Shown here: in pieces, positions 57,537-64,000 of the stretch | Layout of the letters: each line of letters begins with the position of its first letter | Position numbering within the stretch: position 1 is the first letter of the stretch | DNA from: Evansella cellulosilytica DSM 2522 | Lineage (GTDB): Bacteria; Bacillota; Bacilli; Bacillales; Salisediminibacteriaceae | Assembly (NCBI RefSeq): GCF_000177235.2 | Contig: NC_014829.1 | Span: forward strand, 3,782,001-3,846,000 | Direction: 5' to 3' | Length of the DNA stretch: 64,000 nt | Translations under genes and position numbers: made by a program | Notes under the pieces: generated by a model | Seen by the model: only the letters and a program-made list of their open reading frames with translations | The model's database searches: none | What the model was told of the DNA's origin: nothing

Positions 57537-58212
57537 AGCCGTATTCCCCCTTCATTTCGTCTCTAGCGATTCGTCCGCCTTCTATTGCGATCACTCGTTT
57601 ACGAATTGTGTTTACAATTTCTTTATTATGGGTAGCCATAACTATAGTAGTACCACGGTTATTGATATCCTCTAAAATATCCATAATTTCCCAAGAAGTT
57701 TCTGGGTCAAGGTTTCCTGTGGGCTCGTCCGCAATTAAAACAGACGGACTATTAACGATAGCACGAGCGATCGCAACACGTTGTTGCTCTCCACCTGATA
57801 ATTCGTCTGGATAGAATCGTGCTTTATTTTTTAAGTGGACAATTTCTAATACATTCATGACGCGTCTACGAATATTACTTTTGCTTTCCTCAATAACTTC
57901 CATAGCGAAGGCAACATTTTCATAAACAGATAAAGACGGGAGTAGTTTGAAGTCCTGAAAAATTACCCCCATATTTCTACGAATATACGGAATCTGTCGT
58001 TCTTTTACTTTTGCTAAGTTTTTACCATCAATAATGATGTCTCCACGAGTTGGTTTTTCTTCGCGATACATCATTTTTATAAACGTCGATTTTCCTGCAC
58101 CACTCGGTCCAACTACATAAACAAACTCGCCTTTGTCTATATTTATATCTATTCCATTGATCGCCATTACGCCGTTCGGATATGTTTTCCAAACTTCATT
58201 CATCGTTATCAT
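57526..58212 (-). CDS. ftsE: Cell division ATP-binding protein FtsE
   Basis: 228 aa ABC ATPase: Walker [14 protein letters not shown], signature [14 protein letters not shown], Walker [14 protein letters not shown], and H-loop MATHNKE. The C-terminus is as expected for FtsE. First gene of the ftsEX unit. Confidence 0.97.
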   Translation of the reverse strand: MITMNEVWKTYPNGVMAINGIDINIDKGEFVYVVGPSGAGKSTFIKMMYREEKPTRGDIIIDGKNLAKVKERQIPYIRRNMGVIFQDFKLLPSLSVYENVAFAMEVIEESKSNIRRRVMNVLEIVHLKNKARFYPDELSGGEQQRVAIARAIVNSPSVLIADEPTGNLDPETSWEIMDILEDINNRGTTIVMATHNKEIVNTIRKRVIAIEGGRIARDEMKGEYGYEK

Positions 58213-58672
58213 TCAATCACTTCCTATTTTTGTTTTCCATAAAATGTCGAAAAGTGCGGTATATACTAAAGTAAACGCAGTTGCTGTTCACTCAATTGAA
58301 CACATCATGACAAAAAAATATGTTTTAATTATGAAGTTTACTCTATATTTCTACAAAACTTTTACTCTTAAACATTATATCATCATAAATTGACGTGTTA
58401 AGGGTATTTTTTTTACAATTATATTTCAAAGCTGAAATATATTAACCAAAGCTGATATTTTATGGAAAAATTTATGGTTTTTTATAGTAAAAAAAGAAGT
58501 TTATGTGAGAAAGTTACTTTTCAGAATAGGCTATCATTTTTGTTGATGTCGAAATTTGTAATTCTTCCTACTAGTTTCCCAAAGCTAAACTTGCAAAACA
58601 GTGTATTTAAACATAAAAAAATGAGGAAGACTCAAATGGTAATTTTTTTACCTATTAAGTCTTCCTCTTCTT
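58213..58672. other. Intergenic region upstream of ftsE
   Basis: AT-rich with no convincing ORF. It holds a perfect 8-bp inverted repeat ATATTTCA-aagc-TGAAATAT (58421-58440), followed by a second AAAGCTGATATTT, plus the cccB terminator at its end. The ftsE promoter must lie near 58230-58330, but I could not fix a -35/-10 pair with confidence. Confidence 0.45.
58615..58668 (-). terminator. Terminator after cccB
   Basis: Minus strand GAGGAAGACTTAATAGGTAA, short loop, TTACCATTTGAGTCTTCCTC, then ATTTTTTT. A long near-perfect stem of about 20 bp. Confidence 0.88.
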
Positions 58673-59038
58673 TTACTGTTGATCTGCTACCCATGCAGCA
58701 ACATTCTCTGCTTCTTCCCCAGTAATCACGTTTTTAGGCATAATACCTGGGCCTTCTTCGATTGCAGATAATACCTCTTCCTTTGAAAGCCCGATGATGC
58801 CAGGTCCACCAGATCTACCGCCTAAATCTTGACCGTGACAGCCAGAACAACGACCGATATAGACTGCTTCTGCGCTAGAAGCATCATATAATACCTCTTC
58901 ATCACTCGTATTAGCTATCTCTTCCTCATTTTGCTCTATATCTTCACCAGTTTGGGGCTCGTCCACTTCATCCTCAGTCGTGCCACACGCGGACGTCAAT
59001 ATTATCGTTCCAATTAGCGTCATAAGGAGCTTCTTCAT
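58673..59038 (-). CDS. cccB: Lipoprotein cytochrome c-551 CccB
   Basis: 121 aa. Signal peptide MKKLLMTLIGTIILTSAC with lipobox, a short acidic linker (EDEVDEPQTGEDIEQNEEEI), then the haem c domain with CSGCHG (axial His) and GPGIMPKN (axial Met). It donates electrons to oxidases at the outer membrane face. The acidic stretch is typical of alkaliphile surface proteins. Located between ftsE and the yitT-like gene as in B. subtilis. Confidence 0.93.
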   Translation of the reverse strand: MKKLLMTLIGTIILTSACGTTEDEVDEPQTGEDIEQNEEEIANTSDEEVLYDASSAEAVYIGRCSGCHGQDLGGRSGGPGIIGLSKEEVLSAIEEGPGIMPKNVITGEEAENVAAWVADQQ

Positions 59039-59101
59039 CGTGTTTCATTCTCCTATCTTATCGTTATTTATAGGGAATTTCCTCCTCTTATTATAACGCT
59101 T

Positions 59102-60001
59102 TTATTTATTTTTAAAACCTTTTCCTAACACTTCAGAAGCATTCGTTACGATAACAAATGCGTTTGGATCTATCGTTTTCACAACTTGCTTCAGCTTCGT
59201 AACTTCATTTCGACCGACAACACACATAAGGACAGGTCGCTTATCATTTGTATAGCCACCGTACCCATCGAGCTTTGTGACGCCTCTATCTACTTTTGTT
59301 AATAAGCCTTGCTTCACTTCTTCTTCATACCCTGAAATGATGATTGCCATTTTGGAATACCCAAAGCCTATTTGTACAAGGTCAATTGTTTTCCCCGTCG
59401 TAAATAGTCCAATGAGTGCGTACAGTGCAAATTCAAATCCAAAGATCACTCCTGATGCCGCTACAACCAATCCATCCATAATAAATATACATGCACCTAA
59501 CGACAAACCTGTATATTTGTTCACTATTTGAGCTGCTAAGTCTGTTCCCCCTGTCGAGGAATTGGAGCGAAATACGATCCCTAATCCTAAACCAACACCA
59601 ATCCCACCGAAGAGCGCGGCTAATAGTGGATCAGAGGTTGCAGCCTCAAAATCTCTCGTCATAAACACGACAAATGGTAAAAAAATCGTCCCAACGAGCG
59701 TTTTAACACCGTACATAATGCTGCCGACTAAGCTTCCGCCTAACAGTAGTACTCCAGCTACAAACAGTGGAATGTTAATAGCCCACTGTGTATAAGCGGG
59801 TTCAAATGCAAACAGTGATTGAAAAAGGATAGAAATACCGGAAACCCCACCGGAAGCAATTTGATTAGGCAGTAGAAATATATTAAATGAGATCGCTACA
59901 ATAGCAGAACCTATGAGTACATGGGCAAATTCCAGTATCGTTCTATGTAACGGTTTGATTGGCTCTAACTCTAATTTTCTTTGCATTTTTTTCATCATCA
60001 T
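59102..60001 (-). CDS. yvjA: YitT-family membrane protein YvjA
   Basis: About 299 aa with five or six TM helices (PLHRTILEFAHVLIGSAIVA, IASGGVSGISILFQSLF, NSSTGGTDLAAQIVNKYTG) and a C-terminal DUF2179 domain (YGGYTNDKRPVLMCVVGRNE). Start among ATGs at 60001/59998/59995; AAGGTG lies just upstream, and the exact start is unresolved. Transport role unknown. Position matches B. subtilis yvjA. Confidence 0.88.
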   Translation of the reverse strand: MMMKKMQRKLELEPIKPLHRTILEFAHVLIGSAIVAISFNIFLLPNQIASGGVSGISILFQSLFAFEPAYTQWAINIPLFVAGVLLLGGSLVGSIMYGVKTLVGTIFLPFVVFMTRDFEAATSDPLLAALFGGIGVGLGLGIVFRSNSSTGGTDLAAQIVNKYTGLSLGACIFIMDGLVVAASGVIFGFEFALYALIGLFTTGKTIDLVQIGFGYSKMAIIISGYEEEVKQGLLTKVDRGVTKLDGYGGYTNDKRPVLMCVVGRNEVTKLKQVVKTIDPNAFVIVTNASEVLGKGFKNK

Positions 60002-60189
60002 GATCACCTTACCTTAGGTTACTCAACGTTCACTATTCTATTAAAAATCACACGCTGTTTTTAAAATCCTAAAGTAGTATAACACCATGAAATGAACGTG
60101 TAAACGCGATTGTAGTAACGCTTTAACAGGTTAGTGTGCTGAGATGATTCGTGTTATTAAAGCCAATTTATAAACTTCACATTTTTCAA

Positions 60190-60236
60190 GAAAAAAAGAG
60201 TGATCCAAAAGACAAAAACGACTTTTGTATCACCCT
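60190..60236 (-). terminator. Terminator after prfB
   Basis: Minus strand GGGTGATACAAAAG, loop, CTTTTGGATCACTC followed by TTTTTTT. Confidence 0.87.
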
Positions 60237-60251
60237 CATTAAGAACCAAAT

Positions 60252-61353
60252 TTAGTTTATTTTTGATCGCAAATACGCATCGATAAATGGATCGAGTTCA
60301 CCGTCCATGACTGACTGAGTGTTTCCTGTTTCGTAGTTTGTACGGTGATCTTTCACCATGTTATAAGGATGGAAGACGTAAGAACGTATTTGGCTTCCCC
60401 ACCCAATATCAGACTGCTCACCACGGATTTCATCTAGCTCCTGCTGTTGGCGTTCTATTTCTAATTGAAATAGCTTCGCCTTTAGCATCTTCATTGCTTG
60501 TTCACGGTTTTTAATTTGTGAACGCTCCGATTGACATGTCACTACCGTATTCGTTGGCAAGTGTGTAATACGAACAGCAGAGTCTGTTGTGTTAATGTGC
60601 TGTCCACCTGCTCCACTCGCACGATACGTATCTATTTTCAGCTGATCTGGAGAGATTTCAATTTCGACATTGTCATCAAGCTCTGGCATCACTTCGCATG
60701 ATACAAATGAAGTATGTCGACGACCAGATGAATCGAATGGAGAAATTCTAACGAGTCGATGGACTCCTTTTTCAGCCTTTAAATAACCGTAGGCGTTGTG
60801 GCCAGAAATCATGAGTGTAACACTTTTCACCCCTGCTTCGTCACCTGGTAAGTAGTCTAGAGTTTCCACTTTAAAGCCTTTATCATCGGCCCAGCGTTGG
60901 TACATACGTAAGAGCATCGATGCCCAATCTTGTGACTCCGTTCCCCCCGCTCCAGGGTGAAGCTCTAATATTGCATTGTTTTTATCATACGGTTCACTTA
61001 ACAGCAGTTGAAGCTCAAAATCATTAAACTTTTTCCCTAATTCCTTTATTCCTGCATGTAAATCAGCCGCTAATTCTTCGTCTCCCTCTTCCTTTACTAA
61101 TTCGTAGGAAACATCTAGATCCTCTTGCTCTGCCTCTAATTCACGGTACGTGTCGACCATTTCCTTTAAAGCATTGTTTTCACTAATAATCTTTTGCGCA
61201 TTATCTTGATTATCCCAGAAGGACGGATCTGACATGAGCTCCTCCAGCTCTGCGATACGTGTCTCTTTTTCCTCTAAGTCAAAGAGACCCCCTAAAGTCA
61301 TTTAATCGTTTTGCCATTGCTGCTAATTCTTGTTTAATTTCCACTAATTCCAT
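60252..61353 (-). CDS. prfB: Peptide chain release factor 2 (programmed +1 frameshift)
   Basis: RF2 recognises UGA and UAA. The gene starts at the ATG at 61353 ([20 protein letters not shown]) behind GAGGTGATG. After 24 codons an in-frame UGA (61279-61281) ends the zero frame; a +1 shift continues into the 349-aa frame ([18 protein letters not shown]...). SPF tripeptide [10 protein letters not shown] and GGQ loop [18 protein letters not shown] are present. The total is about 366 aa, typical. Downstream of secA as in Bacillus. Confidence 0.97.
61278..61293 (-). promoter_or_regulatory. prfB: prfB autoregulatory frameshift site
   Basis: Shine-Dalgarno-like AGGGGG (61288-61293) followed after TCT by CTT-TGA-C (61278-61284). 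This matches the conserved RF2 shift signal; low RF2 pauses the ribosome at UGA and promotes the +1 slip. Confidence 0.95.
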
Positions 61354-61394
61354 CTTACAACATCACCTCATAAAAAATTATATTGACACAAACG

Positions 61395-61422
61395 GAGAAG
61401 GCGCTTCGGTGAGCCCCTTCTC
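61395..61422. other. Hairpin in the secA - prfB spacer
   Basis: GAGAAGGCGC and GCCCCTTCTC arms with a TTCGGTGA-type loop, imperfect. It lies about 40 bp upstream of the prfB start; no T-tract. May be a weak terminator or processing site. Confidence 0.4.
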
Positions 61423-61450
61423 TTCTTTGTTATTGTTATTCGATCAACCT

Positions 61451-61471
61451 CAAAAGGTATAAGGCGACCTT
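61451..61471. repeat. AAAAGGT hairpin family, copy 3
   Basis: AAAAGGTATAAGGCGACCTT with a shorter right arm. Together with copy 4 it forms a direct repeat of about 30 bp at 39-bp spacing (both start GATCAAC). Confidence 0.55.
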
Positions 61472-61480
61472 CTTACTCAA

Positions 61481-61522
61481 GATCAACACCAAAAGGTATA
61501 AGGCGACCTTTTGGTGTTGATC
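61481..61522. repeat. AAAAGGT hairpin family, copy 4
   Basis: A perfect 17-bp stem GATCAACACCAAAAGGT with loop ATAAGGCG, two bases after the secA stop. The core AAAAGGTATAAGGCGACCTT is shared with copy 3 and resembles copy 2 near ftsX. Confidence 0.75.
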
Positions 61523-61524
61523 TC

Positions 61525-64000
61525 TTATTTTCCGTGGCAGTTTTTGTATTTTTTGCCGGAACCGCATGGGCATGCGTCGTTACGTCCAACGGTGCTCTCT
61601 TTACGGAATGGGGTTTTTCGTTTCTTTTCCTGCTGTGCTTCTGTTGCACTTCTGTGCACTGCTTTTCCTTCTGCAACTTGCTTACGCTCTAGGTTTGTTT
61701 GAATTTGTGCGTTCATTACATAACGCGACACATCTTCTTCAATGGAGGCAATCATCTCCTCGAACATTTGGAAGCCTTCAAACTTATATTCGCGAAGTGG
61801 GTCGTTTTGACCATATGCACGTAAGTGAATACCTTGTCGTAGCTGCTCCATTTGGTCGATGTGTGCTGTCCATTTAGAATCAACGATACGCAGTAATATC
61901 ACTTTTTCGAATTCACGCATATGCTCTGACGTAAACTCTTCTTCTCTGCGGTCGTATTCTTCGATGACACGATCCATGATTAACTCGACCATTTCTTCAG
62001 GGTCTAGGCCATCTATATCTTTCAATTCAATTTCTTTGTCATTTAGAACTGTTGCGTTGACATAATCTACGATCCCTTGTAAGTTCCAATCTTCCGGCAC
62101 TTCAGATTCAGGCGTATATAATGACACATTACGCTCGACCATAGATTCAATCATTTTTTCTACAACTTCACGCAAGTTCTCTGATTCTAAAACTTCCATA
62201 CGTTGCTCATAAATAATGTCACGTTGTTCACGCATAACATCATCGTATTGAAGTAATTGCTTACGCGCATCAAAGTTATTACCCTCTACGCGTTTTTGAG
62301 CTTGTTCAACAGCACGAGAAACCATTTTACTTTCAATTGGCTGATCCTCTGTCATACCAAGACGTTCCATCATTTTACTCATATTTTCTGAACCAAAGCG
62401 ACGCATTAACGTATCCTCTAGTGATAAATAGAAGCGTGATTCCCCTGGATCCCCTTGACGACCTGAACGCCCACGAAGCTGATTATCGATACGTCTACTT
62501 TCATGACGCTCCGTTCCTAATACGAATAACCCACCTAGCTCTTTCACGCCTTCGCCTAGCTTGATGTCTGTTCCACGTCCGGCCATATTCGTTGCAATTG
62601 TGACCGCTTTTCTTTGCCCTGCATTTTCGATGATTTCCGCTTCACGTTCATGATTCTTCGCATTTAACACGTTATGCGGAATGCGCTTTTTCTTCAGCAA
62701 TGAAGAAATTAGCTCAGACGTATCTACATTTACAGTACCAACGAGGACAGGCTGCCCTTTTTGATAAAGCTCATCAATTTGCTCAACAATCGCACGGAAC
62801 TTAGCTTCCATCGTTTTATAGATTAAGTCAGGCTGATCGAGACGAGCAATAGGCTCATTTGTTGGGACAAAGTAAACGTTCATTCCGTAAATATTACGGA
62901 ATTCCTCTTCCTCTGTTTTCGCCGTACCTGTCATCCCCGCAAGCTTTTCATACATACGGAAATAGTTCTGGAACGTAATTGACGCCATCGTCATACTTTC
63001 GCGCTTAATTTCTAACCCTTCCTTCGCCTCAATCGCTTGGTGCAAGCCGTCGCTATAACGACGCCCCTTCATGAGACGACCAGTGAATTGGTCAACAATC
63101 GCTACTTCACCATCATCAACAACGTAGTCTTCATCGCGAATCATCACTTTATGTGCCTTTAGCGCTTGATTAATATGATGATTTAATTGCGAGTGCTCAG
63201 AATCAAATAAGTTTTCTATTCCAAACGTTCTTTCAGCTTTACTAACACCTTCGTCTGTAATTTGAACGTTCTTCGTTTTTTCGTCATACGTAAAATCTTC
63301 GTCTTCCTTCAGCATGCGAACAAAGGAATTTGCAGCTGTATATAGCTGTGTCGATTTTTCAGCAGAACCAGAAATGATAAGCGGCGTACGGGCTTCATCA
63401 ATTAAAATTGAGTCAACCTCATCGACGATCGCATAATGCAATGGGCGCTGAACCATTTGTTTTTTATAAATGACCATGTTATCTCTTAAGTAGTCAAACC
63501 CTAACTCATTGTTTGTAGCATAAGTGACGTCACAATTGTACGCAGCTCTTTTCTCATCCTTTGACATACCAGACAAGTTTAATCCTACGGTAAGGCCAAG
63601 GAATGTATATAGCTTGCCCATTTCTTCAGCGTCACGCTTCGCTAAATATTCGTTCACTGTAACAACGTGTACACCCTTTTCCGTAATAGCATTTAAATAA
63701 ACAGCTAAAGTTGCAACGAGCGTTTTACCTTCCCCTGTTTTCATTTCAGCGATATCACCGTGATGGAGAATAATCCCCCCGATAAGCTGAACTGAATAAT
63801 GACGTAATCCAAGCGCACGAGTAGCTCCCTCGCGAACAACAGCAAACGCCTCTGGGATCATCGACTCTAGTTTTTCACCATTACGGTAGCGTTCCTTAAA
63901 TTCTTCTGTTTTTTGGCGCAAACCATCATCACTTAGCTTTTTAATATCATCAGCAAGTGCTTCAATTTGATCGACCGTTTTTTGTAATTTCTTTATGTGC
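61525..64000 (-). CDS. secA: Preprotein translocase ATPase SecA (partial)
   Basis: The visible ~825 residues run to the right window edge without a start; the frame continues through [19 protein letters not shown] into the edge. Motifs: Walker [41 protein letters not shown] and [11 protein letters not shown], plus the C-terminal zinc-binding tail [15 protein letters not shown]. SecA drives Sec-dependent export. Only a short N-terminal part of about 15-20 residues is missing. Confidence 0.97.
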   Translation of the reverse strand, partial: HIKKLQKTVDQIEALADDIKKLSDDGLRQKTEEFKERYRNGEKLESMIPEAFAVVREGATRALGLRHYSVQLIGGIILHHGDIAEMKTGEGKTLVATLAVYLNAITEKGVHVVTVNEYLAKRDAEEMGKLYTFLGLTVGLNLSGMSKDEKRAAYNCDVTYATNNELGFDYLRDNMVIYKKQMVQRPLHYAIVDEVDSILIDEARTPLIISGSAEKSTQLYTAANSFVRMLKEDEDFTYDEKTKNVQITDEGVSKAERTFGIENLFDSEHSQLNHHINQALKAHKVMIRDEDYVVDDGEVAIVDQFTGRLMKGRRYSDGLHQAIEAKEGLEIKRESMTMASITFQNYFRMYEKLAGMTGTAKTEEEEFRNIYGMNVYFVPTNEPIARLDQPDLIYKTMEAKFRAIVEQIDELYQKGQPVLVGTVNVDTSELISSLLKKKRIPHNVLNAKNHEREAEIIENAGQRKAVTIATNMAGRGTDIKLGEGVKELGGLFVLGTERHESRRIDNQLRGRSGRQGDPGESRFYLSLEDTLMRRFGSENMSKMMERLGMTEDQPIESKMVSRAVEQAQKRVEGNNFDARKQLLQYDDVMREQRDIIYEQRMEVLESENLREVVEKMIESMVERNVSLYTPESEVPEDWNLQGIVDYVNATVLNDKEIELKDIDGLDPEEMVELIMDRVIEEYDRREEEFTSEHMREFEKVILLRIVDSKWTAHIDQMEQLRQGIHLRAYGQNDPLREYKFEGFQMFEEMIASIEEDVSRYVMNAQIQTNLERKQVAEGKAVHRSATEAQQEKKRKTPFRKESTVGRNDACPCGSGKKYKNCHGK

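Overview
The window is a chromosomal segment from a low-to-moderate G+C, spore-forming-type Bacillaceae bacterium, probably an alkaliphile or halophile. The gene order at both ends follows the Bacillus subtilis hisF to secA neighbourhood, and many lipoproteins and membrane proteins carry long acidic tails. Every gene I can support lies on the minus strand, so transcription runs from high to low coordinates.

Right part (about 38-64 kb), conserved housekeeping. In transcription order this is secA (cut by the window edge), prfB with its programmed +1 frameshift, a YitT-family membrane protein, a lipoprotein cytochrome c (cccB), ftsE-ftsX with an M23 coiled-coil hydrolase, ctpB, minJ with an unusually long acidic tail, uvrB-uvrA behind a LexA-type box, yvlB-yvlC-yvlD behind a sigma-W-like promoter, hprK, lgt, yvoD, ppaX and yvoF. 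Intergenic repeats decorate this part: a 52-nt minisatellite (39.4-39.9 kb), a 91-nt palindromic triple repeat (53.0-53.2 kb), and several stem-loop elements.

Middle (about 6.1-37.5 kb), accessory island between yvoF and hisZ, which are neighbours in B. subtilis. It encodes a type VII secretion (ESX/WXG100) system wired to Ser/Thr phosphorylation. Its parts are a PP2C phosphatase, a kinase-TM-TPR receptor, a TM protein with repeated T-x-L-L motifs, a 1773-residue surface protein with about 15 Ig-like modules, an effector-like protein with a small helical partner, an 8-TM membrane protein, two small paralogous proteins, an EssC-type FHA/FtsK ATPase and a YukD/EsaB-like protein. These are followed by three paralogous lipoproteins, a lipase with a C-terminal ESX-like domain (reverse-architecture effector), a 66-aa helical protein, two WXG100 proteins and an FHA protein with a pseudokinase-like N-terminus. 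The tail of the island is an array of lipoproteins (beta-propeller, acidic, DUF4352-like triplet) with two decayed paralogue fragments. I see no EsaA, EssA or canonical EssB. The inferred picture is a T7SS whose assembly or activity is gated by kinase, phosphatase and FHA modules, exporting at least a lipase toxin, with lipoproteins as possible immunity or accessory factors.

Left part (1-5.8 kb), histidine biosynthesis: hisZ-hisG-hisD, an intergenic inverted-repeat element, then hisB-hisH-hisA-hisF. hisF is cut by the window edge; hisI would lie outside.
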